The notes beneath the pieces are model-generated. The model saw only the letters and a list, made by a program, of their open reading frames with translations, searched no databases and had not been told where the DNA came from. From Thiorhodococcus minor (GTDB lineage: Bacteria > Pseudomonadota > Gammaproteobacteria > Chromatiales > Chromatiaceae): a stretch of 64,000 nt of DNA. The stretch is taken from the NCBI RefSeq assembly GCF_010820565.1, contig NZ_JAAIJQ010000032.1:1-64000 (forward strand), written 5' to 3'. Shown here piece by piece: positions 31,584 through 41,006 of this stretch (the stretch's first letter is position 1; the number at the start of each line of letters is the position of its first letter). The position numbers and the translations under genes are program-made.

Positions 31584-33098
31584 CGCCGCGGTACGGCGCA
31601 GAATCCTCCCGTCGGGATGATCCGGGATCTCGGAGCCCGCGCGAATTGCCGCGACGACCACATCGGCGAGCCGCCTGCCGGTCGAGACACGCCCCTCTTG
31701 CGACATCAGCATCGCGTATCCGTCGCCGCCCGACGCGAGAAAGTCAGGCATGACGACACGGTAGCGCTCGCTCGGATCCAATGCCCCGGTCGACAGGGTC
31801 ACCGCGTCCAGCCGATTTCCAGCGATGACATAGCTCAGGCCAGAGACCTGGAGGAAGCCGCCTGGGTTGTCTTGAGGCTCAAGCGCCGCGCTCCGTGCGA
31901 GCGCCTCTCGAATCTGCTGCCCGGAAAGCTCGGCCACCACCAGCTCATTACCGAATGGCAAGGCCTCGTACACCTGTTTGAGGGTCACCCCTCCCTTGGG
32001 AATGCTGGCCCTGAAGCTGCCGGCATTGACCAGAGCGACGTCCGCGTCAGTGATGGTAAGTGCTAGATCGGCAACGAAATCTCCAAAGACGGCCTCTCCT
32101 CGTCGAATCAGCCCGCGATCGGCACTCAAGTCCACAGCGATGTCGCCGATGACTTCATCCATGCCCCTATCCGCTTCGGCCACGACACGAGCGACCTCGG
32201 CGGCGATCTCCGGGGCCTCTGCAACCTCGGCGGACACAGGGATCAGCCGGTAGTCCTTCGGCTTCAAGCGCCCGGCGGCGCACTCGATCTCCAGCCGCCC
32301 CAGCCATTGCCCCCGCGAGCCGCCCTGGACGATCAGGGTGCCGGACTCGATCACGGGCGGTTGGAGCACATGGTGATCATGCCCGCCAACGATCACATCG
32401 ATGCCTTCGACCGCGCCGGCGAGACGCCGGTCCGCGGCGAGGCCAAGGTGAGAGAGGACGACGACCAGATCGGCGCGGGCGCGCAGCTGCGGCACCAAGG
32501 CACGCGCGACCTCGATAGGATCCGCGACCTGGATGCCCTTGGTGTTTCGAGGGTGCGTCGTCGTCAACAGCTCAGATGTCGTCAGCCCCAGGATGGCGAT
32601 CGTCGGCCCGCCCGATCCGCGGATGACGAGACTCGGCCGAACCGGCAGAGGCTCCGGCTGGGCCTGAAGATTCGCGCTCAGGAACGGAAAGCGCGACGCT
32701 TGCGCCAAGGCGCGAAAGTTCTCCTGACCGAAGTCGAATTCGTGATTGCCGACCACGGCGGCATCGACGCCAATGCGCTCGAGTAGAACGAGGTCGGGAT
32801 GCCCCATGAAGAGGCTCGAGCTCAGCGAGCCCTGCAGGAGATCGCCCGCGAAGAGCAGCAGAGTCCGCTGCCCAGGCACCTCCGAGCGCGCCTCGGAGAC
32901 CAGGGTCGCCAACCGGGCGAGACCACCCGGAGGATCCTCGCCCGGGCTGGAAAGCGGTGCGAGCTGACCATGCAGGTCATTGAAGTGAAGCAGCCTGACC
33001 TTGTCGTCGACGTCGCAAACGGCCTGTGCGGCTGCTTCGCACCCGAGGACGAGGAGCAGCCCTAGCAGCCAGCTGCGGATCGGCATTGAGCGAGCCAT
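31569..33098 (-). CDS. Periplasmic 5'-nucleotidase / UDP-sugar hydrolase family
   Basis: The 509-residue precursor has a signal peptide (about 1-25, MPIRSWLLGLLLVLGCEAAA). The metallophosphoesterase domain shows HFNDLHGQL (Asp and His), FAGDLLQG, VGNHEFDFG, LSHLG and GGHDHH, giving a complete dinuclear metal site. The C-terminal nucleotidase domain has NAGSFRASI and FLASGGDGY for substrate binding. It would dephosphorylate extracellular nucleotides for purine/phosphate salvage. The ATG at 33098 follows AGGAGA closely. An upstream in-frame reading exists but precedes the signal peptide and is not used. The stop lies inside the end of the opposing hydrolase gene. Confidence 0.92.
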   Translation of the reverse strand: MARSMPIRSWLLGLLLVLGCEAAAQAVCDVDDKVRLLHFNDLHGQLAPLSSPGEDPPGGLARLATLVSEARSEVPGQRTLLLFAGDLLQGSLSSSLFMGHPDLVLLERIGVDAAVVGNHEFDFGQENFRALAQASRFPFLSANLQAQPEPLPVRPSLVIRGSGGPTIAILGLTTSELLTTTHPRNTKGIQVADPIEVARALVPQLRARADLVVVLSHLGLAADRRLAGAVEGIDVIVGGHDHHVLQPPVIESGTLIVQGGSRGQWLGRLEIECAAGRLKPKDYRLIPVSAEVAEAPEIAAEVARVVAEADRGMDEVIGDIAVDLSADRGLIRRGEAVFGDFVADLALTITDADVALVNAGSFRASIPKGGVTLKQVYEALPFGNELVVAELSGQQIREALARSAALEPQDNPGGFLQVSGLSYVIAGNRLDAVTLSTGALDPSERYRVVMPDFLASGGDGYAMLMSQEGRVSTGRRLADVVVAAIRAGSEIPDHPDGRILRRTAASVGR

Positions 33099-33301
33099 GG
33101 AGAGTCTCCTAAGCAGCTCGACGGCTGCGAGCGGAGGAAGCCACTCGCCAGTGGATATCGAAGGCGGTGACGAGGCATCCTTGCCCCGGCGGGGACACGC
33201 TCCCCCTTGCGACGGGCATCGGGGGAGCGTTTCCCGGAGGGAGAGAGCGCTTGGGCGCGGAGCCGAGTCGATCGGCTCCACGCCACCCGCGAGGCACGCC
33301 C

Positions 33302-34630
33302 TTAGCGCGGCCCCATGTGAAGCATCCACGCCGGCATCGGAGGCTTGACGGGTGCAGGAGCCTCTTCCGCCGGAGCCTCGGCCTCCATCGGAGCTGCTGC
33401 CTCTTCGGCCGGAGCCTCGGCCTCCACCGGAGCTGCTGCCTCTTCAGCCGGAGCCTCGGCCTCCACCGGAGCTGCTGCCTCTTCAGCCGGAGCCTCGGCC
33501 TCCACCGGAGCTGCTGCCTCTTCAGCCGGAGCCTCGGCCTCCACCGGAGCTGCTGCCTCTTCAGCCGGAGCCTCGGCCTCCACCGGAGCTGCTGCCTCTT
33601 CAGCCGGAGCCTCGGCCTCCACCGGAGCTGCTGCCTCTTCAGCCGCGGCCGCTGGCGCCTCAGGCTCTGCAGCCGCCTCCTCGGAAGCAGGAGCGGCCTC
33701 GGCTTCCGTCGACTCCGCTGTGTCGGTGGCTTCCTCAGCCGGGGCAGCGGCTTCGGCTTCGACAGGCGCGGCTTCTTCCGCTGGCACTGCTTCTTCCGCA
33801 GCTGCCTCTTCAGCCTGCGCAGCCGGCTCTGCGGCAGCCTCGGCTTCAGCGGCAGGCGCTTCCTCCGAAGCCACCTCGGCTGCAGCCTCCTCGCTCGACG
33901 CGGCCTCAGCGGCTTCCGCCGGTGCAGCTTCCACTGGAGCTGCTTCCTCCGAGGCCGTCTCCTCGGCAGGCGCGCTCGCCTCGACTGGCTCTGCTGCGGC
34001 CTCGGCTTCGGCAGCAGGCGTCTCCTCGGCCGGGGCTTCGGCGGCGACCTCTTCAGCCGGAGCCGCTTCGGCTGGTGCCTCGGCGGGAGCCGCCGGCTCA
34101 GCCGCAGCAGTGTCCGCCGCAGGGGCTTCCGCGGGCGCCTCGGCCTCCGCAGTACCGGAGCGGCCGGTCGAGGGCAGGGGCGCGAAGTGCTCGAGGCCAG
34201 GCTGGTTGATGACCATCGGCTTGGCGCTCGAAGCCTTGGCTGGCGCGGCAGCCGTCTCTTCCGGCTTGGCCTCGGCACTCGCGGCGGCCTCCGTAGCCGC
34301 CTCGGACGCGGCCGCTGGGGCTTCCGCGCCAGTCTCCGCAGTGGCAGCCTCCGCACCAGTGTCAGCGGCCGGCGCCTCGGTCTTTGCCGTCGCCGGCTCG
34401 GCCGGAGGCGCAGGCGGCTTCGCAAGGGCGACCTCGCCGATCGGTGCAGTATTGGCCGCCACCTTGCTCGGAGCGAGCGGTTTCGGATTGGCGAACAATG
34501 CCTCATGCGTGGTGATGTAGATGGCCCCCGCGACCACCAAAGCGCCCACGCCACCAACGATCAGCTTGCTTGAATCGCCGGACTCCAGCGTCGCCCGCAG
34601 GCTTGCGAGACCGGGCACGAGCTCATTCAT
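33302..34630 (-). CDS. Membrane-anchored Ala/Glu/Pro-rich repeat protein
   Basis: The 442-residue protein starts MNELVPGLASLRATLES. It has one membrane helix (about 23-42, LIVGGVGALVVAGAIYITT), and the rest is low-complexity Ala/Glu/Pro with almost no aromatic residues, ending MPAWMLHMGPR. Seven 13-residue repeats (EAPAEEAAAPVEA) occupy the last quarter. AGAGGA eight bases before the ATG at 34630 and the membrane helix identify this strand as coding, although all frames are open in the repeat. The long acidic arm resembles spacer regions of TonB- or envelope-spanning proteins; the function is unknown. It is divergent from ppsA and upstream of the nucleotidase gene. Confidence 0.72.
   Translation of the reverse strand: MNELVPGLASLRATLESGDSSKLIVGGVGALVVAGAIYITTHEALFANPKPLAPSKVAANTAPIGEVALAKPPAPPAEPATAKTEAPAADTGAEAATAETGAEAPAAASEAATEAAASAEAKPEETAAAPAKASSAKPMVINQPGLEHFAPLPSTGRSGTAEAEAPAEAPAADTAAAEPAAPAEAPAEAAPAEEVAAEAPAEETPAAEAEAAAEPVEASAPAEETASEEAAPVEAAPAEAAEAASSEEAAAEVASEEAPAAEAEAAAEPAAQAEEAAAEEAVPAEEAAPVEAEAAAPAEEATDTAESTEAEAAPASEEAAAEPEAPAAAAEEAAAPVEAEAPAEEAAAPVEAEAPAEEAAAPVEAEAPAEEAAAPVEAEAPAEEAAAPVEAEAPAEEAAAPVEAEAPAEEAAAPMEAEAPAEEAPAPVKPPMPAWMLHMGPR
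33363..33635. repeat. Seven tandem 39-bp repeats inside the Ala/Glu-rich gene
   Basis: Seven head-to-tail 39-base units begin TCTTC-GCCGGAGCCTC; the five right-hand units are near-identical and the two nearest the 3' end of the gene have a few substitutions. An eighth, broken unit begins at 33636. Copy number is likely variable between strains. Confidence 0.95.
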
Positions 34631-35150
34631 TAGGTAAATCCTCTTAAGTTCGAAAATTCTACTCGTCGTTCGAAGAACTTTTTTGTCGGCAAAGCCCATC
34701 TAGGCTGCCTGAGAAGGCGCATAGGTTCAAGTTTCGTAGGGGATATGGCAGATCGCAGGGCTGCGGATCGCCCCAGGGACCCGCCGAGACGGTGGTGATC
34801 TCGGAGCGGTTGACGCACCACCATCGAAATGTCCCGAGCTGACTCCTGACCAGCCCGCCCATCAGCGACGACGTTGGTCACCAGCGAGCCACCTGAAGCA
34901 AATCTCCCTACGCCATCACGGGCTACTTAATCCTGAACATTGATTCCCTCTCGGGACGCTAAGGTTGCGAGTAGGTTATATTTTCGCGATTGTTCTGCGG
35001 CTTTCGCAACTGAAGATCTCACTCGCAAGCCGCCCAACGAAAGATCCCGCGCCGAGCCTCTGCCGAATCGCCCCCGCGAAGCATCCTCTTCCCGGCATCC
35101 GGTCGAGTGCCGCCAAAGCTCGTATATCTAAAGATTGGAGAACGCATACG
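34631..35150. other. Divergent upstream region of ppsA
   Basis: This region holds promoters for the Ala/Glu-rich gene and ppsA but no gene. A TATATT at 34977-34982 could be a -10 for ppsA, without a good -35. Frames across 34940-35131 look like leader rather than protein. Confidence 0.4.
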
Positions 35151-37526
35151 ATGACCGACTACGTCCGCTGGCTCAGCGACCTCGGTATGGACGACGTGCC
35201 CGTTGTTGGCGGCAAGAACGCCTCCTTGGGCGAGATGATCCAGAACCTCACCCACCTCGGGGTCCGCGTTCCCGGCGGTTTCGCCACCACTGCCGACGCC
35301 TACCGCGAGTTCCTGGCCCGCGACGGGCTGGACGAGCGCATCCAGACCGTCCTCGACGAGCTGGATGTGGACGACGTCGCCGCATTGGCAGAGGCGGGTC
35401 CCCGTATTCGTGGCTGGGTCATGGAGCAGCCCTTCCCGCCCGCGCTCGAAGCGGCGATCGACACCGCCTATGCCCGCCTGACCGACGAGGCCGGCACGGA
35501 CGACGTCTCCTGGGCGGTGCGCTCCTCCGCCACCGCGGAGGACCTGCCGGATGCCTCCTTCGCCGGGCAGCAGGAGACCTTCCTCAACGTCCACGGGCTC
35601 GACAGCATCAAGCACCGTATCAAGGAAGTCTTCGCGTCGCTCTTCAACGACCGCGCCATCTCCTATCGCGTCCATCAGGGCTTCGAGCACCGCAACGTCG
35701 CCCTGTCCGCCGGCATTCAGCGCATGGTGCGCTCCGACCTCGCCGCCTCGGGCGTCATGTTCACCCTGGACACAGAGTCCGGCTTCCGCGATGCCGTCTT
35801 CGTCACCGCGAGCTACGGCCTCGGCGAGATGGTCGTCCAGGGCGCGGTCAATCCGGACGAGTTCTACGTCCACAAGCCGACGCTCGCCGCCGGCCGCCCC
35901 GCCGTCCTGCGCCGCACCGTCGGCGACAAGGCCATCCGCATGGTCTACAGCGATCCGGAGCACGACGCGCACGTCCGCACCGAGCCTGTCCCCGAGGAGA
36001 TGCGCCCGCGCTTCAGCATCACCGACGACGAGGTCGAGGCGCTCGCCAAGCAGGCATTGCTGATCGAGAAGCACTATGGCCGCCCCATGGACATCGAATG
36101 GGCCAAAGACGGCATGGACGGCAAGCTCTACGTCGTGCAGGCGCGCCCGGAGACCGTCCAGAGTCGCTCGGGCAGCGTCATCGAGCGCTACGCCCTGCGC
36201 GAGAAGGGGCCAATCCTGACCACCGGACGCAGCATCGGCGGCCGCATCGGCGCTGGGACGGCCAAAATCGTCTCGAGCATCGCCGACATGCACCGCGTCG
36301 AGCCGGGGGACGTTCTCATCACCGACATGACGGACCCCGACTGGGAGCCGGTGATGAAGCGCGCCGCCGCCATCGTGACCAATCGTGGCGGACGCACCTG
36401 TCACGCCGCCATCATCGCCCGCGAGCTGGGCGTGCCGGCCGTGGTTGGCTGTAACAACGCCACCGACGTGGTCAAGGATGGTCAAGAGGTCACCGTCAGC
36501 TGCGCTGAGGGCGACACCGGCTTCATCTACGACGGCAAGCTGGCGTTCGATCACAAGACGGTCGAGCTCGCGGCCATGCCCGAGATCCCGGTCAAGATCA
36601 TGATGAACGTCGGCAACCCAGACCGCGCCTTCGCCTTCGCGGCCACGCCGAACGGCGGCATCGGGCTGGCGCGCCTGGAGTTCATCATCAACAACATGAT
36701 CGGCATCCACCCCAAAGCGCTGCTCGAATTCGACCAGCTCCCGCAGGACCTCAAGGATCAGATCAGGCCGCGCATCGCCGCCTACGAAAGCCCACGCGAG
36801 TTCTACGTCGCCAAGCTGGCCGAGGGCATCTCGACCCTAGCTGCCGCCTTCGCGCCCAATCCGGTCATCGTGCGCATGTCGGACTTCAAGTCCAACGAGT
36901 ACGCCAACCTCGTCGGCGGTCCGCGCTACGAGCCCGAGGAAGAGAACCCCATGATCGGCTTCCGCGGCGCCGGCCGCTATGTCGCCGAGAGCTTCAAGGA
37001 CTGCTTCGAGCTGGAGTGCGAGGCCCTGAAGCGGGTGCGCAACGACATGGGCCTGACCAATGTCGAGATCATGATTCCCTTCGTCCGCACCCTCGGCCAG
37101 GCGAAAGCCGTCAGCGAGGCACTCGCCGAGCAGGGGCTGGAGCGCGGCAAGGACGGCCTGCGACTCATCATGATGTGCGAGCTGCCCTCCAACGCCGTGC
37201 TGGCCGAAGAGTTCCTGGAGTACTTCGATGGCTTCTCCATCGGCTCCAACGACATGACCCAGCTCACGCTCGGCCTGGACCGCGACTCCAGCCTGGTCGC
37301 CGAGTACTTCGACGAGCGCGACCCGGCGGTCAAGAAGATGCTCTCCATGGCCATCTCGGCCTGCCGTGCTCAGGACAAATACGTCGGCATCTGCGGCCAG
37401 GGCCCCTCGGACCACAAGGACCTGGCCGACTGGCTGCTCAAGCAGGGCATCAGCAGCATCTCGCTAAACCCCGACACCGTCATCGACACCTGGCTCTATC
37501 TGGCCGAGCAGGCGAAGACGCTCTAA
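35151..37526 (+). CDS. ppsA: Phosphoenolpyruvate synthase
   Basis: The 791-residue enzyme converts pyruvate, ATP and water to PEP, AMP and phosphate, feeding gluconeogenesis. The order is an N-terminal ATP-grasp domain ([10 protein letters not shown] at about 16-25; [25 protein letters not shown]), a swivelling phosphohistidine domain with [15 protein letters not shown] (His about residue 418) and a C-terminal PEP-utilising barrel ([32 protein letters not shown]). The ATG at 35151 follows GGAG by ten bases; the open frame upstream is leader. A shared hairpin separates it from the convergent permease gene. Confidence 0.97.
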   Translation: MTDYVRWLSDLGMDDVPVVGGKNASLGEMIQNLTHLGVRVPGGFATTADAYREFLARDGLDERIQTVLDELDVDDVAALAEAGPRIRGWVMEQPFPPALEAAIDTAYARLTDEAGTDDVSWAVRSSATAEDLPDASFAGQQETFLNVHGLDSIKHRIKEVFASLFNDRAISYRVHQGFEHRNVALSAGIQRMVRSDLAASGVMFTLDTESGFRDAVFVTASYGLGEMVVQGAVNPDEFYVHKPTLAAGRPAVLRRTVGDKAIRMVYSDPEHDAHVRTEPVPEEMRPRFSITDDEVEALAKQALLIEKHYGRPMDIEWAKDGMDGKLYVVQARPETVQSRSGSVIERYALREKGPILTTGRSIGGRIGAGTAKIVSSIADMHRVEPGDVLITDMTDPDWEPVMKRAAAIVTNRGGRTCHAAIIARELGVPAVVGCNNATDVVKDGQEVTVSCAEGDTGFIYDGKLAFDHKTVELAAMPEIPVKIMMNVGNPDRAFAFAATPNGGIGLARLEFIINNMIGIHPKALLEFDQLPQDLKDQIRPRIAAYESPREFYVAKLAEGISTLAAAFAPNPVIVRMSDFKSNEYANLVGGPRYEPEEENPMIGFRGAGRYVAESFKDCFELECEALKRVRNDMGLTNVEIMIPFVRTLGQAKAVSEALAEQGLERGKDGLRLIMMCELPSNAVLAEEFLEYFDGFSIGSNDMTQLTLGLDRDSSLVAEYFDERDPAVKKMLSMAISACRAQDKYVGICGQGPSDHKDLADWLLKQGISSISLNPDTVIDTWLYLAEQAKTL

Positions 37527-37549
37527 GGGAGCTACCAGCTTCCGGCTTT

Positions 37550-37581
37550 CAGCCGCCAGCGGTGCAAGCCGCTGGCGGCTG
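37550..37581. terminator. Hairpin between ppsA and the convergent permease gene
   Basis: CAGCCGCCAGCGG and CCGCTGGCGGCTG form a perfect 13-bp stem with a 6-base loop, centred in the 78-base gap between the two convergent stops. It could serve both transcripts. T-tracts are poor on both sides. Confidence 0.6.
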
Positions 37582-37604
37582 GCTGGGCTTGCTAGCGCCG
37601 AGGA

Positions 37605-38828
37605 TCAAGCGTGCCCTTCGGGCGAACGCCCCGCCTTCTCAACCTCCTCCTCGGAGGGTTTCACGCCCTCGTCAGCCGATTCAGGCTCCTCTTTCTCTGA
37701 CGCCTCAGCCGTCTCGCAGACGTCTGCCAGATGGTGCTCCTCGCCAAAGTCTTCGAGCATGGAGTCCACCTCGGGCAGCACATCCGCGAACTCGACCCCA
37801 TAGATCTCCCAGATGGAGATCAGCAGCGAGGCGATCAGCGGACCGATGAAGAGTCCCGCCAGACCGAACATGAAGATGCCGCCCAGGGTGCTGAAGAAGA
37901 TCATCAGCTCGTGCATCTTAGTGTCCTTACCCACCAGGATCGGGCGCAGGACATTGTCCAGACTGCCCACCACCAGACCGCAGAACGCCCCTAGCGCGAC
38001 TCCGGTAAAGACATTGCCTTGGGCGATGAGGATGATGACCGCCGGAATCCAGACCAGCGCCGCACCGACGTTGGGGATCACCGACAGAACGGCCATCACC
38101 GTGCCCCAGAACACCGAGTTGTCGATCCCGGCGACCGCGAAGGCGATCCCCGCCAAGGTGCCCTGGAGAAGCCCGATGAGCAGCGAGCCCTTGAGGGTCG
38201 CCCGCGTCACCGAAGTGAACTTCTCGAGCATCAGGCGCTCGTCGCTCGTCTTCAGCGGCAGGTAGTAGAGGATGCGCTCGATCAGCTGAGGACCGTCCAT
38301 CTGCAGGAAGTACATGCTGTAGAGCAGCACGAACGCCATGAAGATGAAATTGAAGGTCCCGAGTGTCGCCGACGAGACCCAGTCCACGATGACCTTACTC
38401 AGCAAGCTGGCCGCATCTCCCGCCTGCTGCAAGATGAGGTCGCGATGCTCGAGCACCTGGTCGTAGAACGGCAGATGCTGCAGATGGGCCATGAGGCTGG
38501 CGGGGTCCTGCAGCGCCCCCTTGAGCCAAACAGAGAGCAGCTCGCTGACATCGAGCGCCTGCCCGATGAGCACCGCGATGAGCATGGCGGTCGGGAGAAG
38601 CACGACGAAGGCCATGATCAAGAGGGTCAGCAGTGAGGCCAGATGCTTGTTGCAGCCCAGCGCGCGCCGCAGCCGGACGAAGAGCGGCCGCGCCAAGGCG
38701 CTGAAGAGTCCGGCAAGAAAGAGCGCCATGAGGAACTGCTGGATCATGGCGAGAAAGAGCGCCGAGATCCCGAGCGTCATCACCAGGACGACGACCTTGT
38801 TCACGGTGTCTTGGCTCATGTTCGACAT
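37605..38828 (-). CDS. AI-2E family (PerM/UPF0118) permease
   Basis: The 407-residue protein has about eight hydrophobic helices, beginning VVVLVMTLGISALFLAMIQQ, with family motifs IGLLQGTLAGIAFAVAGI and LGGIFMFGLAGLFIGPLIAS late in the sequence. A charged acidic tail of about 70 residues follows the last helix. Family members have been proposed to export signalling molecules or act as Na+/H+ antiporters, so the substrate is left open. The ATG at 38828 is chosen between three close starts because a GAGGAG lies eleven bases before it. Upstream lies a repeat element. Confidence 0.85.
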   Translation of the reverse strand: MSNMSQDTVNKVVVLVMTLGISALFLAMIQQFLMALFLAGLFSALARPLFVRLRRALGCNKHLASLLTLLIMAFVVLLPTAMLIAVLIGQALDVSELLSVWLKGALQDPASLMAHLQHLPFYDQVLEHRDLILQQAGDAASLLSKVIVDWVSSATLGTFNFIFMAFVLLYSMYFLQMDGPQLIERILYYLPLKTSDERLMLEKFTSVTRATLKGSLLIGLLQGTLAGIAFAVAGIDNSVFWGTVMAVLSVIPNVGAALVWIPAVIILIAQGNVFTGVALGAFCGLVVGSLDNVLRPILVGKDTKMHELMIFFSTLGGIFMFGLAGLFIGPLIASLLISIWEIYGVEFADVLPEVDSMLEDFGEEHHLADVCETAEASEKEEPESADEGVKPSEEEVEKAGRSPEGHA

Positions 38829-38916
38829 AGAGATCCACACTCCTCGACCGACTCAGCACGATGACCGGGAGTGTATCTCAAAGCGGGGAGGCTGCCGCCA
38901 GCGGACAGCAGGTGCA

Positions 38917-39092
38917 CCTAGATTCGGCGATTAGAACCGCAAAGGCACGAAGGACACGAAGGACACGAAGGACACGAAGAAAAACAGAGGCTTGGATTGC
39001 CACGTCGCTTCACCCTCTGGGTGAGCATGGCTTCGCAGACAAGGTGTTGAAATCCTTTGCGCTCTTTGTGCTCTTTGTGCCCTTTGTGGTTC
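38917..39092. repeat. MITE-like palindromic element, family C (copy 2)
   Basis: CCTAGATTCGGC (38917-38928) then GAACCGCAAAGG (38934-38945) at the left and CCTTTGTGGTTC (39081-39092) at the right form the ends. The left boundary is nearly the reverse complement of 11951-11979. Inside is a microsatellite-like run of ACACGAAGG units (about 38947-38980). No gene is visible between here and pntB. Confidence 0.75.
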
Positions 39093-39200
39093 AACTGGTC
39101 TTTTCGGGGTGAGGGATGGCTTGCCGGCGCGAGCCCTCGGCAAGCCGCAGCACCGCAGGAGCGGTGCTGCGAGGGCGTATCCTCTTATGGACGCCCCGAA

Positions 39201-40601
39201 TCAGTGCCCACCACCCTTGAGCGCGGTGTTCATGCCCTCGATGGTGTCCTTGGCGTCACCGAACACCAGGTAGGTGTTGTCTTGGTAGAAGAGCAGGTTG
39301 TCCACGCCAGAGTAGCCAGGCCGCATCGAGCGCTTGAGGAAGTAGACCTGGCGGGCCTTGCCCGCTTCTAGGATGGGCATGCCGTAGATCGGACTGGTCG
39401 GATCTTCCTTCGCGGCTGGATTGACCACGTCGTTCGCGCCGACGACCAAGACCACGTCGGTGCCTGGGAACTCCGAATTGATCTCGTCCATCTCCAGCAC
39501 CTGATCATAGGGAATATCCGCCTCGGCGAGCAGCACGTTCATGTGGCCAGGCATGCGCCCAGCGACGGGGTGGATGGCGAACTTGACCTCCACGCCGCGC
39601 GCGTTGAGCAGCTCCATCATCTCCTTGAGGGCATGCTGCGCCTGGGCGACGGCCATGCCGTAGCCGGGCACGATGATGACCTTGCCGGCGTCCTCCATCC
39701 AGTAGACGGCATCTTCGACAGCCGCCGACTTGACGCCCTTCTCCGCCGCCTGAGCGCCCGCGCTGTCCGCCGAGCCGCCGTCCGATCCGAAGCCGCCGAA
39801 GACCACGTTGATGATGGAGCGGTTCATCGCCTTGCACATGATGAAGGAGAGGATGGCGCCCGAGCAGCCGACCAGCGCACCCACGATGATGAGCAGGTTG
39901 TTGTGCAGGGTGAACCCCGTCGCCGCCGCCGCCCAGCCCGAGTAGCTGTTGAGCATGGAGATGATGACGGGCATGTCCGCACCGCCGATCGGGATGATCA
40001 GGGTCACGCCGATGACCAGCGCCAGGATGGTCATGAGGAAGAGCGACCACAGGCTGCCCGTCATGGCGAAATGCACGGCCAGCGCGATGGTCGCCAGGCC
40101 AATGAGGGCGTTCAGCAGGTGCTGGCCGGTGAACTTGACCGGCGCGCCGCTCAGCAGCCCCTGCAGCTTGCCGAAGGCGATCACTGAGCCCGTGAAGGTG
40201 ATGGCGCCGATGACCACGCCGGCCGAGATCTCGCCCATGAGCACGGGATTGAGCAGTCCGGCGGACGCTTTGTGGAAAAAGGTACCGATGCCGACCAGCA
40301 CGGCCGCGAGACCCACGAAGCTGTGCAAGGCCGCGACCAGCTGCGGCATGGCGGTCATCTGAATCCGCATTGCCACGATGCTGCCGATCACAGCGCCGCC
40401 GGCGAGTCCCGCAATGATGAAGCCGTAGGACTGCACCTCGCGGCCCAGCAAGGTCGCAACCACTGCAATCAGCATGCCGAGCATGCCGTAGAGGTTGCCG
40501 CGCCGCGCCGTCGCGGGATGGGTCAGTCCCTTGAGACCGAGAATGAAGAGGACGGCGGAGGCCAGATAGGCCAGCGCCTGTTGATTGACTGAGAAATCCA
40601 T
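39201..40601 (-). CDS. pntB: NAD(P) transhydrogenase subunit beta
   Basis: The 466-residue subunit has about nine membrane helices (dII, residues 1-275) forming part of the proton channel. The NADP(H)-binding domain III (about 285-466) has VPGYGMAVAQAQHALKEM for the nucleotide and GRMPGHMNVLLAEADIPYD as in all PntB proteins. It couples hydride transfer from NADH to NADP+ with proton influx. AAGGACGG lies six bases before the ATG and only 12 bases separate it from pntAB. It is the third gene of the operon. Confidence 0.97.
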   Translation of the reverse strand: MDFSVNQQALAYLASAVLFILGLKGLTHPATARRGNLYGMLGMLIAVVATLLGREVQSYGFIIAGLAGGAVIGSIVAMRIQMTAMPQLVAALHSFVGLAAVLVGIGTFFHKASAGLLNPVLMGEISAGVVIGAITFTGSVIAFGKLQGLLSGAPVKFTGQHLLNALIGLATIALAVHFAMTGSLWSLFLMTILALVIGVTLIIPIGGADMPVIISMLNSYSGWAAAATGFTLHNNLLIIVGALVGCSGAILSFIMCKAMNRSIINVVFGGFGSDGGSADSAGAQAAEKGVKSAAVEDAVYWMEDAGKVIIVPGYGMAVAQAQHALKEMMELLNARGVEVKFAIHPVAGRMPGHMNVLLAEADIPYDQVLEMDEINSEFPGTDVVLVVGANDVVNPAAKEDPTSPIYGMPILEAGKARQVYFLKRSMRPGYSGVDNLLFYQDNTYLVFGDAKDTIEGMNTALKGGGH

Positions 40602-40613
40602 CGCGAGCCGTCC

Positions 40614-40910
40614 TTACTTCTTTTTCTTGAACATCGAGAGCATTCGGTGCGTCACCAGGAAGCCACCGAAGACATTGATGGAGGCCAGCAGCACGGCCAG
40701 GAAGCCGATGAGCTGAACCAAGACCCCGGCCTCGGGATCGCCCGCGACCAGCATGGCGCCGACCAGCACGATGCCGGAAATGGCATTGGTCAGAGCGACC
40801 AAGGGGGTGTGCAGCGAAGGCGTGACCCCCCAAATCACCCAGTAGCCGATGAAACAGGCGAGGACGAAGACGTATAAGGCGACGAGCGAGGGATCGAGTG
40901 CCTCGGGCAT
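40614..40910 (-). CDS. pntAB: NAD(P) transhydrogenase subunit alpha 2 (membrane part)
   Basis: The 98-residue protein has three to four membrane helices ([57 protein letters not shown]), ending in a Lys-rich cytoplasmic tail. This is the membrane portion of the alpha subunit, encoded separately as in Rhodospirillum rubrum and unlike the fused PntA of Escherichia coli. AGGAG stands eight bases before the ATG. It lies between pntAA and pntB. Confidence 0.95.
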   Translation of the reverse strand: MPEALDPSLVALYVFVLACFIGYWVIWGVTPSLHTPLVALTNAISGIVLVGAMLVAGDPEAGVLVQLIGFLAVLLASINVFGGFLVTHRMLSMFKKKK

Positions 40911-41006
40911 GTGCTTAGCTCCTGAATGCGTAGCTTGTGCGCGCCGCGTGCCTTGCCTTGACGGCCGATCGCGGGCGCTGCTTGTGTCTTGTAACGAAGG
41001 AGGCGA

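Noticed and set aside
33363-33635. Regular 39-bp repeats as a CRISPR array
   Set aside because: Units are head-to-tail without spacers and are in frame with a protein repeat.
33109-34557. Arg/Pro-rich minus-strand frame over the same region
   Set aside because: A frame-shifted shadow of the Ala/Glu-rich gene; composition is implausible for a protein.
33167-34573. Long plus-strand frames over the Ala/Glu-rich gene
   Set aside because: All frames are open in this GC-rich repeat. Only the minus-strand frame from 34630 has a ribosome binding site and a membrane helix.
34977-34982. TATATT as the ppsA promoter
   Set aside because: No acceptable -35 element at 16-18 bases; mentioned only in the intergenic entry.
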